This document shows, one piece after another, positions 41,417 through 49,356 of a DNA stretch of 50,339 nucleotides; position 1 is the stretch's first letter, and each line of letters starts with the position of its first letter. The position numbers were made by a program, and so were the translations under genes. The stretch lies in NCBI GenBank assembly GCA_035287045.1, contig DATECF010000114.1:1-50339 (forward strand). The letters are read 5' to 3'. This DNA is from JACPAP01 sp035287045 (GTDB taxonomy: Bacteria > Gemmatimonadota > Gemmatimonadetes > Gemmatimonadales > GWC2-71-9). The notes beneath the pieces were generated by a model. It searched no databases. It was not told where the DNA came from and saw only the letters and a program-made list of their open reading frames with translations.

Positions 41417-43293
41417 TCGGGACCGCCGGGCACGTGGATCACGGCAAGACCGCGTTGGTGCAGGCGCTGACCGGCGTGGACACCGACCGGTGGGAGGAGG
41501 AGAAACGGCGGGGCATCACCATAGACCTGGGCTTCGCGCCGCTGGATCTGGGGGGCGGCCTCCAGGCGAGCGTGGTGGATGTGCCCGGCCACGAGGATTT
41601 CGTACGCAACATGGTGGCCGGTGCGACGGGAGTGGACGTGGCATTGCTGGTGGTCGCCGCCGACGAAGGCGTCATGCCGCAGACGGTGGAGCACCTGGCG
41701 ATTCTCGACTTCCTGGGTGTCCAGGCCGGAGTGGTGGCGCTCACCAAAGCCGACCTCGCCGACGCGGAATGGCTCGAGTTGGTGCGGGCGGACGTGACGG
41801 AGCGGCTCTCGCGGTCCGCCATCGCCTGGGAACCGCCGGTGGCGGTCTCGTCGGTCACCGGCTTGGGGCTGGATCCGTTGCGCACGGCGCTGCGACAGGC
41901 GGCCGGGCGCGCTCGAGGTCGGGCTGCCGGGGATCTGTTTCGGTTACCGGTGGACCGCGTGTTCAGCCTTCCGGGGGCGGGCACCGTGGTCACCGGTACC
42001 GTGTGGAGCGGTACGGTCCGGGTAGGAGAGGAAGTGACGCTCTTCCCGGGAAGCGTGCGTGCGCGGGTACGGTCTGTGGAGGTGCACGGCCGCTCGCAGG
42101 AGCGGGCCACGCCGGGGCGACGCACGGCGCTGGCCCTGGTGGGCTTGGGGCGAGAGCAGGCCAGACGCGGTAGCGTGGTCGTGAGTCACGTGGGATGGCG
42201 GGAGACGGCGTCGTTGGACGTGCTCCTGACCCTCCTGGCGGATGCCCGCCCCCTCACGCAACGGTCCCGGGTGCGCCTCCATTTGGGGACCGCCGAGGTG
42301 GTGGCGCGCATCGTCCCGGCAGGCGAGCGGATCGAGCCGGGAGCGCGCGAGGTGCCGGCCCGGCTCCGGCTGGATGAACCCATCCTCGCCCGGTGGGGTG
42401 ACCGGGCGGTGTTGCGCGCTGTCTCACCCGTCACCACCGTCGGTGGGTGTTGGGTCGTCGATCCCTACCCGGCTTCGCGACCGCGCCGGCCGGAGGGGAC
42501 ATTGGAGCGCGGCACCAGGGATCCGGGCGATCGGGTCCGGGCGTTCGTGGCGCTCGCGGGGGCCCTGGGCGTGCCGGTGGGCGACCTGACGGTGCGGGTG
42601 GGCCTATCGCCGGAGGCCGCGGCGGGCACCCTGGGCGCCGTCGGGCGCGAAGGCATCGTGCAGGCCGGCGACCGCCTGATATCGGGCACGGCGGCCATCG
42701 GAGCCCGATCCCTGGTGTTGGAGCGCCTGGCCGCGTTTCATGAGGAGCAGCCGCTGTTGCCGGGAATGCCGCTGGAGGGGTTTCGGAAACTGGTGGCGGA
42801 TCCTGGGCTCGCGGCGCAGGTGATGGCGGCGTTGGAGGCGGAGCAGGTTGTAGTGCAGGAGCGGGGGATGGTGAGGCTCGCGGCCCACCGGCCGGCCATA
42901 CCCGCCGCACATGCCCAGGCTGCACAGGCCATCCGCGCCGGTCTGGCCGACGCCGGAGCGGAGGGCTGGAGCGCTGCCGAAGTGGCGGCACAGGTGGCAG
43001 AAGCGCCAGCCATTGAGATCGCGGAGTTCCTTGTGAGGGAGGGCACCGCAATCCGCGTGGGGAGTGACCGATATTACGATCGCCTGCAGTTGGAGGGTGC
43101 GGCTCGAAAGGTACTCGGCGCTATCCGGAGTAACGGCCAGATCACGCCGAGCGAAGTGCGTGATGTACTTGGACTTACGAGGAAGTACCTCATCCCGATT
43201 CTAGGCTGGATGGACTCGGTGGGGCTCACCGTGAGGGTCGGGGACGCGCGACGCTTGGGGCCGGCTGCGAATCAAACAGGTTGGGACGCTTGA
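41398..43293 (+). CDS. selB: Selenocysteine-specific translation elongation factor SelB
   Basis: GTPase that brings Sec-tRNA to UGA codons next to a SECIS hairpin; 631 residues. G1 is GTAGHVDHGKTALVQALTGVD, cited here as GTAGHVDHGKT (8-18), G3 DVPGHEDFVRNMVAGA, G4 TKADL. EF-Tu-like domains 2 and 3 follow (about 170-340), then four winged-helix modules ending IRSNGQITPSEVRDVLG and MDSVGLTVRVGDARRLG. GTG 41398 starts inside recO. It implies a working Sec system, yet selA, selC and selD are not in this window and no selenoprotein was recognised. Confidence 0.93.
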   Translation: MERHVVIGTAGHVDHGKTALVQALTGVDTDRWEEEKRRGITIDLGFAPLDLGGGLQASVVDVPGHEDFVRNMVAGATGVDVALLVVAADEGVMPQTVEHLAILDFLGVQAGVVALTKADLADAEWLELVRADVTERLSRSAIAWEPPVAVSSVTGLGLDPLRTALRQAAGRARGRAAGDLFRLPVDRVFSLPGAGTVVTGTVWSGTVRVGEEVTLFPGSVRARVRSVEVHGRSQERATPGRRTALALVGLGREQARRGSVVVSHVGWRETASLDVLLTLLADARPLTQRSRVRLHLGTAEVVARIVPAGERIEPGAREVPARLRLDEPILARWGDRAVLRAVSPVTTVGGCWVVDPYPASRPRRPEGTLERGTRDPGDRVRAFVALAGALGVPVGDLTVRVGLSPEAAAGTLGAVGREGIVQAGDRLISGTAAIGARSLVLERLAAFHEEQPLLPGMPLEGFRKLVADPGLAAQVMAALEAEQVVVQERGMVRLAAHRPAIPAAHAQAAQAIRAGLADAGAEGWSAAEVAAQVAEAPAIEIAEFLVREGTAIRVGSDRYYDRLQLEGAARKVLGAIRSNGQITPSEVRDVLGLTRKYLIPILGWMDSVGLTVRVGDARRLGPAANQTGWDA

Positions 43294-43396
43294 CGGTGAG
43301 AAAGCGTGGTCCTAGGTTCAGCATTGCGGGCAAACAGTGTTCTTACATCCAAGGAGTCTCGGTCAGGTATCTGCGTTGTCTGAATAGGAGCTTGAA

Positions 43397-43822
43397 ATGA
43401 AGTGTCTTGCCTGGGCGTTGCTGTCGCTCGGGCTCCTGCTGGTGGCACCAAACGCCGCGGCCGCTCAAGAGGGCCAGGCGTCGTCTGGCGTGTCCCTCGG
43501 CAGGAACTACCCGAATCCGTTCAACCCGGAAACCTGGATCCCGTTTCAGCTGCCTCAGCAGCTGTTCGACGGTGGCCATCGGCCTGTGGTCAGCCTGCGG
43601 ATTTACAACGTGCTGGCCCAGCTCGTCGCCATCCCGGTCCTCCAGGGCTCCGGGCAGCTCATGGAAAACCTCCAGCTGGAGTGGAATGGCACCGGGGCGT
43701 TTGTGGCCTATTGGGACGGGAAGTACCGTGGGACGGATCGAGAGGCCGCATCCGGCGTCTACGTGTACCAGCTCGAGGTTGACGGGCAGCGACAGACGCA
43801 GAAGATGACGATCATTAAGTAA
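43397..43822 (+). CDS. Small secreted protein made of a FlgD-Ig/T9SS-like sorting domain only
   Basis: A 141-residue protein. A signal peptide (about 1-24, ends AAAAQ) is followed directly by a complete sorting-domain-like module: GRNYPNPFNPETWIPFQLP (about 35-53), VVSLRIYNVLAQLVAIPVL, then YWDGKYRGTDREAASGVYVYQL and a terminal KMTIIK. This is the module found at the C-terminus of large secreted proteins in several phyla. Here there is no cargo domain. TAGGAG (43386-43391) precedes ATG 43397. It stands alone between selB and clpB, with its own terminator. Confidence 0.8.
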   Translation: MKCLAWALLSLGLLLVAPNAAAAQEGQASSGVSLGRNYPNPFNPETWIPFQLPQQLFDGGHRPVVSLRIYNVLAQLVAIPVLQGSGQLMENLQLEWNGTGAFVAYWDGKYRGTDREAASGVYVYQLEVDGQRQTQKMTIIK

Positions 43823-43847
43823 ACGGCATAACGGCATAACGGCATGA
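43822..43847 (+). repeat. Octamer repeat tract after the small secreted protein gene
   Basis: ACGGCATA twice then ACGGCATG, starting on the stop codon of the preceding gene. Same family as 14419-14463 (same orientation) and 18749-18785 (opposite). Confidence 0.7.
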
Positions 43848-43855
43848 GCGCACCG

Positions 43856-43890
43856 GGGCGCGTTGGGCAACCAGCGCGCCCTGCCTTTTT
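43856..43890 (+). terminator. Intrinsic terminator with GCAA tetraloop
   Basis: Stem GGGCGCGTTGG (43856-43866) with CCAGCGCGCCC (43871-43881), eleven pairs including one G-U, closed by the GNRA loop GCAA, and followed by a run of five T (43886-43890). It would end transcription of the 43397 gene and separate it from clpB. Confidence 0.88.
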
Positions 43891-43940
43891 GACGCCATAT
43901 TTAGGGCATGGTGGTTGCGCTTGAAGCGATCGGCTTCGCA

Positions 43941-43969
43941 CGGACATCTGACACCGGACATCGGACGTC
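43941..43969 (+). repeat. CGGACATC repeats upstream of clpB
   Basis: Three units: CGGACATC at 43941-43948 and 43955-43962, CGGACGTC at 43962-43969. They fill the last 35 bases before the clpB start. A heat-shock operator was not seen. Confidence 0.5.
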
Positions 43970-43975
43970 GCGTTC

Positions 43976-46594
43976 ATGATTCGTCCCGACCGTCTCACTC
44001 TCAAAGCCGCCGAGGCGCTGCAGCAGGCCCAGGCGCTGGCCGGCCAGCGCGGCAACCCGGTGGTGAATGACGCGCACCTCTTCCTGGCGCTCCTGGAGCA
44101 GGACGAGGGGATCGTGGTGCCGGTGCTCCAGAAGGTGGGGCTCAACGTCGCCGAGTTAACCCACGAGGCGGAGCGGGAGATCGAGCGGCTGCCCAAGCAG
44201 TCCGGAGGGGCCGGCGCGGCGACGATGTCCCGCGAACTCACCCAGGTGCTGGATCGTGCCGACCAGCTGGCCCGCGAGATGGAGGACGCCTACGTCTCCA
44301 CCGAGCACCTGCTGGTGGGGTTGGTGGATACCAAGGGGACGTCGGCCCGGGCGGCGCTATCGCAGCGTGGGATCGACGCCGGCGAACTGAGCGAGGCCCT
44401 CCAGGCCGTGCGCGGAAGTCACCGGGTCACCGGGGTCGAGCCCGAGCAGCAGTACCAGGCCTTGCAGCGCTTCACGCGGGATCTCACCGAGCTGGCGCGA
44501 CAGGGCAAGCTCGATCCGGTGATCGGCCGGGATGAAGAGATCCGCCGCGTGGTGCAGGTGCTGTCGCGGCGCACCAAGAACAATCCGGTGCTGATCGGCG
44601 AGCCGGGCGTGGGCAAAACGGCGATCGCCGAGGGGTTGGCGCAGCGGATGGTGAACGGCGACGTGCCCGAGTCCCTGCGAGGCAAGCATCTCCTGGTGCT
44701 CGACATCGGTCAGATGGTGGCCGGCGCCAAGTACCGGGGGGAGTTCGAGGAACGGCTCAAGGCGGTGCTGAAGGAGATCACCAGCCAGGAGGGCCGCTTC
44801 ATCGTCTTCCTGGACGAGCTGCACACGATCGTGGGCGCGGGGGCGGCAGAGGGCGCCGTAGACGCGTCCAACATGCTCAAGCCCGCGTTGGCGCGGGGCG
44901 AGCTGCACCTGGTGGGCGCCACCACGCTGGATGAGTACCGCAAGCACATCGAGAAGGACAAGGCGTTGGAGCGGCGGTTTCAGCCGGTGCTGGTGGGCGA
45001 GCCCTCGGTCGAGGACACGATCGCCATTCTGCGCGGCCTCAAGGAGCGTTACGAGGTGCACCATGGCGTGCGGATCATCGACAACGCGCTGGTTGCCGCG
45101 GCGACCCTGTCGGACCGCTACATCGGCGACCGCCACCTGCCGGATAAGGCGATTGACCTCATCGACGAGGCGGCGAGCCGGCTCCGGATCGAGATCGACA
45201 GCCTGCCGCAGGAGATCGATGAGATCGAGCGGCGCATGATCCAGCTCCGGATCGAGCAGCAGGCGCTCTCCCGGGAGACCGACCGGGCGAGCCGGGAGCG
45301 GCGTACGGCCCTCGAGCGCGAGCTGGCCGAGCTCCAGGAGCAGTCCCAGAGCATGAAGGCGCAGTGGCAGGCGGAGAAGGACGGCATCGGCCGGCTGCGC
45401 GAGCAGAAGGCGAAACTGGAGGAGGCCCGCATCACCGCGGAAAGGGCCACGCGGGAGGGCGACCTCCAGCAGGCGGCGGAAATCCGCTACGGGCGCATCC
45501 CGGAGCTGGAGCGGGAGATCGAAACGGAGAAGCAGCGCCTGGACCAGGTTCAGGCGAAGGTCAAGTACCTCAAGGAAGAGGTGGACGCCGAGGACGTAGC
45601 GGAGATCGTCTCGAAATGGACCGGGATTCCGGTGAGCAAGATGCTGGAATCGGAGCGGGAGCGGCTGACCCGGCTGGAGGGAGAGTTGGGCCGGCGGGTG
45701 ATCGGGCAGGAGGAGGCGCTGGGCGCCGTGGCCAACGCGGTCCGCCGGTCGCGCGCCGGATTGCAGGACCCCAACCGGCCCATCGGCAGCTTCATCTTCC
45801 TGGGGCCCACGGGCGTCGGCAAGACCGAGACCGCCCGAGCGCTGGCGGAGTTTCTGTTCGATGACGAGCGGGCCATGGTACGCCTCGACATGTCGGAGTA
45901 CATGGAGAAGCACGCGGTGGCCCGGATGATCGGCGCGCCACCCGGATACGTGGGCTATGAGGAGGGCGGCCAGCTCACGGAGGCCGTGCGGCGCCGTCCG
46001 TATTCGGTGGTGCTGTTCGATGAGATCGAAAAAGCGCACCCGGATGTGTTCAACGTGCTGCTCCAGATTCTGGATGACGGCCGGCTGACCGACAGCCAGG
46101 GCCGCACCGTGAGCTTCCGGAACGCGGTCCTCATCATGACGTCCAACGTGGGAAGCCGGTGGTTGCTGGAGCTGGGTGAGGGCGGGTTCGACGACGCCAG
46201 GCAACGGGTGCTGGACGCGCTGCGGGAGACCTTCAAGCCGGAGTTCCTGAACCGGGTGGACGACGTGATCGTGTTCCGGCCGTTGTCCCGCGACCACCTC
46301 GGCGGGATCGTGGATCTCCAGTTGGAACGGGTGCGCCGATTACTGGCGGATCGCCGGATTACCCTCGAACTTACGCCGGAGGCACGAGACTTTCTCCTGG
46401 CCGAGGGGTACGATCCACGGTATGGTGCTCGCCCGCTCAAACGCGTCATCCAACGGCGCATCCAGAACCCCCTGGCCCTGGCCATCCTGGAAGGGACATT
46501 CGGCGAGGCCGACGCCGTCCGGGTGGTACGGAACCCGGACGGGCTGGCCTTTGAACGCGCGACGCACCCGGAGCCTCAAGCCGCACGTCCCTGA
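43976..46594 (+). CDS. clpB: Chaperone ClpB (disaggregase)
   Basis: AAA+ disaggregase acting with DnaK; 872 residues. Clp N-domain (about 1-145), NBD1 with Walker A GEPGVGKTA (about 207-215) and FLDELHTIVGAG, a long coiled-coil M-domain (about 400-525, rich in Glu, Arg and Gln), NBD2 with Walker A GPTGVGKTE (about 609-617), and the substrate loop GYVGYEEGG. Length and M-domain identify ClpB not ClpA or ClpC. No canonical Shine-Dalgarno; tadA starts directly on its stop. Confidence 0.95.
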   Translation: MIRPDRLTLKAAEALQQAQALAGQRGNPVVNDAHLFLALLEQDEGIVVPVLQKVGLNVAELTHEAEREIERLPKQSGGAGAATMSRELTQVLDRADQLAREMEDAYVSTEHLLVGLVDTKGTSARAALSQRGIDAGELSEALQAVRGSHRVTGVEPEQQYQALQRFTRDLTELARQGKLDPVIGRDEEIRRVVQVLSRRTKNNPVLIGEPGVGKTAIAEGLAQRMVNGDVPESLRGKHLLVLDIGQMVAGAKYRGEFEERLKAVLKEITSQEGRFIVFLDELHTIVGAGAAEGAVDASNMLKPALARGELHLVGATTLDEYRKHIEKDKALERRFQPVLVGEPSVEDTIAILRGLKERYEVHHGVRIIDNALVAAATLSDRYIGDRHLPDKAIDLIDEAASRLRIEIDSLPQEIDEIERRMIQLRIEQQALSRETDRASRERRTALERELAELQEQSQSMKAQWQAEKDGIGRLREQKAKLEEARITAERATREGDLQQAAEIRYGRIPELEREIETEKQRLDQVQAKVKYLKEEVDAEDVAEIVSKWTGIPVSKMLESERERLTRLEGELGRRVIGQEEALGAVANAVRRSRAGLQDPNRPIGSFIFLGPTGVGKTETARALAEFLFDDERAMVRLDMSEYMEKHAVARMIGAPPGYVGYEEGGQLTEAVRRRPYSVVLFDEIEKAHPDVFNVLLQILDDGRLTDSQGRTVSFRNAVLIMTSNVGSRWLLELGEGGFDDARQRVLDALRETFKPEFLNRVDDVIVFRPLSRDHLGGIVDLQLERVRRLLADRRITLELTPEARDFLLAEGYDPRYGARPLKRVIQRRIQNPLALAILEGTFGEADAVRVVRNPDGLAFERATHPEPQAARP

Positions 46595-47068
46595 ATGACC
46601 CGGCGTCAGGCGCCGGTGAGCGATACCGACCGGGCCGGGATGGCGGCGGCGCTGGCGGCCGCTCGGCGGGCCGCGGCAACCGGGGAAGTGCCGGTGGGTG
46701 CGGCGGTCCTGGTGGACGGCCGCGTGATCAGCGTGGCACACAACCAAACCGTGGCGCGGCGAGACCTCACGCAGCACGCGGAGTTGATCGCGATTCAGCG
46801 GGCCCTGCAACGCATCGGCCTCGACCGTCTGGACCAGGCGACGCTCTACGTGACCCTCGAGCCGTGCGCCCAGTGCGCGGGCGCCATCGTCCTCGCCCGG
46901 GTGGGCAAGGTGGTCTTCGGCGCGTACGATCCCAAGGCGGGCATGGCCGGGAGCGTGGGCGACCTGCTGCGGCATCCAAAGCTCAACCACCAGCCGGAGG
47001 TACAGGGGGGCGTGATGGCCGACGAGTGCGGGGCCTTGCTGGCGGGCTTCTTCGCGAGCCGTAGATAG
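46595..47068 (+). CDS. tadA: tRNA-specific adenosine deaminase TadA
   Basis: Deaminates A34 to inosine in tRNA-Arg(ACG); 157 residues. The zinc site is HAE (His61, Glu63) and PCAQCAGAI (Cys91, Cys94). The family GEVPVGAAVLVDGRV is at 30-44 and KLNHQPEVQGGVMADECGALL near the end. The gene starts immediately after the clpB stop, so it is probably co-transcribed. Confidence 0.94.
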   Translation: MTRRQAPVSDTDRAGMAAALAAARRAAATGEVPVGAAVLVDGRVISVAHNQTVARRDLTQHAELIAIQRALQRIGLDRLDQATLYVTLEPCAQCAGAIVLARVGKVVFGAYDPKAGMAGSVGDLLRHPKLNHQPEVQGGVMADECGALLAGFFASRR

Positions 47069-47076
47069 ACGCGGCC

Positions 47077-49356
47077 GTGACGCCGATCTTCGAGTTCCTG
47101 TTCAAGTACCGGCCGCTGCTCTTCGAGCGGGGGCACCTGGCGTTCGAGGGGCCCTGGCAAGTCCCCCTGGCGGTGGTGTTGCTGGGGGCGCTGGTCGTGG
47201 TACTGGGCTATCACAAGCCGGGCCAGGCGTGGAGGGCGGAGCGGTGGGGGCTCGCGAGCCTTCGCCTTGGGGCGCTGGTGGTGCTGGCGTTCGCCCTGAG
47301 CCGGCCCGCGCTGGTGGTTCCCACGGTGGTCCCCCAGCAAAACTTCCTCGCGGTCCTGGTGGACGACTCGCGGAGCATGCAGGTGGCGGACCAGGACGGG
47401 CAGGGACGGGGTCAGGTCGCCGCCGGCCTGGTCGCGCCGGACGGCGATCTACTTCGCCGGCTCGAGCAGCAATTCAAGGTCCGGATGTACCGCTTCTCGG
47501 CGACCACGGAGCGGATTGGGAGCGCGGCGGACTTGTCGTTCGCCGGGGGAAGCACGCGGCTGGGCGCGGCCCTCGATCGCGTGCGGCAGGATCTGAACGG
47601 CGCGCCGCTGGCTGGCATCGTCCTGTTCTCCGACGGCGCCGACCACACCGGTGGCGCCACCAGCGAAGCCGTCTTGCAGCTCCGCGCCGCGAAGGTGCCG
47701 GTGTATGCCGTTGGGCTGGGGCGCGAGCGGTTGGACCGGGACATCGAGGTGTCCCGCCTGGACCTCCCGGGCTCCGCCCTGGCCGGGTCCACGCTCATCG
47801 CCGACCTGTTGCTGTCGCAGGCCGGCTACGACAACGCGCCCGTGCCGGTGTACGTCGAGGAATCCGGACGCATCGTCGCCACCGACACCGTCCGCCTGCC
47901 GCGGGACGGCGCCGCGACCGTGCGGGTCCCGTTCACCCTCACCGGCACGGGCCCGCGCCTGATCCGCGTCCGGGTCGCTCCCCAAGCTGGAGAGCAACTG
48001 GCTGAAAACAACGCCCGCGAGGCGATGGTGTACGCCGACGACCGGCGCCACAAGGTCCTCTACTTCGAAGGCGAGCCCCGCTTCGAAGCCAAGTTCATCC
48101 GGCGCGCGGTGCAGGAGGACCAGCAGATTCAGCTGGTGGTCCTGCAGCGCACCGCGGAGAACAAGTTCCTGCGGCTCGACGTGGACAGTCCGGAGGAGCT
48201 GGTGGTGGGATTCCCCAAGACCCGGGAGGAGCTCTTTCGCTACGTGGGGCTGGTGCTGGGCAGCGTCGAGGCCAGCCAGTTCACCCACGACCAGCTGCAG
48301 ATGATTCGCGATTTCGCGGGTGAGCGCGGCGGAGGCGTGTTGCTGCTGGGCGGGCGCCTGGCGTTCGCCGAGGGCGGGTACCTGGGGACACCGGTGGCGG
48401 ACCTGGTGCCGTTCGAGCTGCCCGCGGTGGATCAGGTGGGCGCCGACTCGACGGGCCACCTGGTGGAAGTCAAGGTGGATCCCACGCCGGCCGGCCGCGG
48501 ACATCCCGCCATGCAACTCGCGGGGGCCGGGCCGGCGTCCGCCGAGCGATGGGCCACACTGCCGCCCCTCACGCTGGTGAACCGAGTCGGCGCTCCCAAA
48601 GCGGGCGCGACGGTGCTGCTCACCGGGCGACCGGCCGAGGGGCGAGCCGTGCTGCCGGTGCTGGCGTTTCAGCGCTACGGCCGGGGCAAGTCCCTCGCGC
48701 TGGCGGTGCAGGACACCTGGCTCTGGCAGATGCACGCGGACATTCCGGTGGAGGACCAGACGCACGAAGCGTTGTGGCGCCAGGTGCTGCGCTGGCTGGT
48801 CAGCGGCGCTCCGGATCCGGTGACGGTGACGCTGTCGGCCGACCGGGCGGAGCCGGGAGACAGCGTCGCCATCACCGCGGCCGTGAGCGACTCCGCGTTC
48901 TCGGCGGTCAACGGCGCGTCCGTGGTGGCTCGCGTGACGCTGCCCAACGGCAGCGAGTATCAGGTCCCGCTGGAGTGGAGCGTGCTGCGGGACGGGGAAT
49001 ACCGCGGCTGGTTCGTGGCGGACGCGGCCGGGCCGTATCGCGTCCGGGTGGAAGCCCGCCGGGCGGGCCGCCCGCTGGGCGAGGGTGACGCGCATCTGGA
49101 CGCCGGCGCCCTCGGGGCCGAGTTCTTCGGGGCCGGGATGCGGCGCGCGGCGTTGGAGCAGGTGGCGGAGGAAACGGGCGGCCGCTTCTACACCGCAGCC
49201 CAGGCCGCCGCGCTCCCGGAGGACGTGCGCTTCACCGAGTCGGGAGCGACCGTGTTCGAGCACTACGATCTCTGGGACATGCCGGCCACATTTCTCTTCC
49301 TGCTCGCCCTGTTGGGCGTGGAATGGGGATGGCGGCGGGCGCGGGGGCTCGCGTGA
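47077..49356 (+). CDS. Membrane protein with VWA and glutamine-amidotransferase-like domains
   Basis: A 759-residue protein anchored by two N-terminal helices (about 27-47 and 62-82). A von Willebrand A domain follows with an intact metal site: VDDSRSM (DxSxS), the Thr in GGSTRLGAALD and Asp in LFSDGADHTGG. Then a beta domain, a class I GATase-like region (about 320-455; YFEGEPRFEAKFIRRAV, then FAGERGGGVLLLGG), an Ig-like part (about 585-660) and a C-terminal helix (LFLLALLGVEWGW). Such proteins neighbour MoxR/DUF58/BatA genes elsewhere, but none is seen here. GTG 47077 lies eight bases after tadA. Function unknown; a scaffold at the inner membrane is plausible. Confidence 0.8.
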   Translation: MTPIFEFLFKYRPLLFERGHLAFEGPWQVPLAVVLLGALVVVLGYHKPGQAWRAERWGLASLRLGALVVLAFALSRPALVVPTVVPQQNFLAVLVDDSRSMQVADQDGQGRGQVAAGLVAPDGDLLRRLEQQFKVRMYRFSATTERIGSAADLSFAGGSTRLGAALDRVRQDLNGAPLAGIVLFSDGADHTGGATSEAVLQLRAAKVPVYAVGLGRERLDRDIEVSRLDLPGSALAGSTLIADLLLSQAGYDNAPVPVYVEESGRIVATDTVRLPRDGAATVRVPFTLTGTGPRLIRVRVAPQAGEQLAENNAREAMVYADDRRHKVLYFEGEPRFEAKFIRRAVQEDQQIQLVVLQRTAENKFLRLDVDSPEELVVGFPKTREELFRYVGLVLGSVEASQFTHDQLQMIRDFAGERGGGVLLLGGRLAFAEGGYLGTPVADLVPFELPAVDQVGADSTGHLVEVKVDPTPAGRGHPAMQLAGAGPASAERWATLPPLTLVNRVGAPKAGATVLLTGRPAEGRAVLPVLAFQRYGRGKSLALAVQDTWLWQMHADIPVEDQTHEALWRQVLRWLVSGAPDPVTVTLSADRAEPGDSVAITAAVSDSAFSAVNGASVVARVTLPNGSEYQVPLEWSVLRDGEYRGWFVADAAGPYRVRVEARRAGRPLGEGDAHLDAGALGAEFFGAGMRRAALEQVAEETGGRFYTAAQAAALPEDVRFTESGATVFEHYDLWDMPATFLFLLALLGVEWGWRRARGLA

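Noticed and set aside
43294..43396. selC (tRNA-Sec) gene after selB
   Set aside because: I could not find a cloverleaf with a long variable arm or the UCA anticodon loop in this gap.
43891..43975. CIRCE or sigma-32 promoter before clpB
   Set aside because: No TTAGCACTC-type inverted repeat is present and a CTTGAA at 43920 lacks a matching -10.
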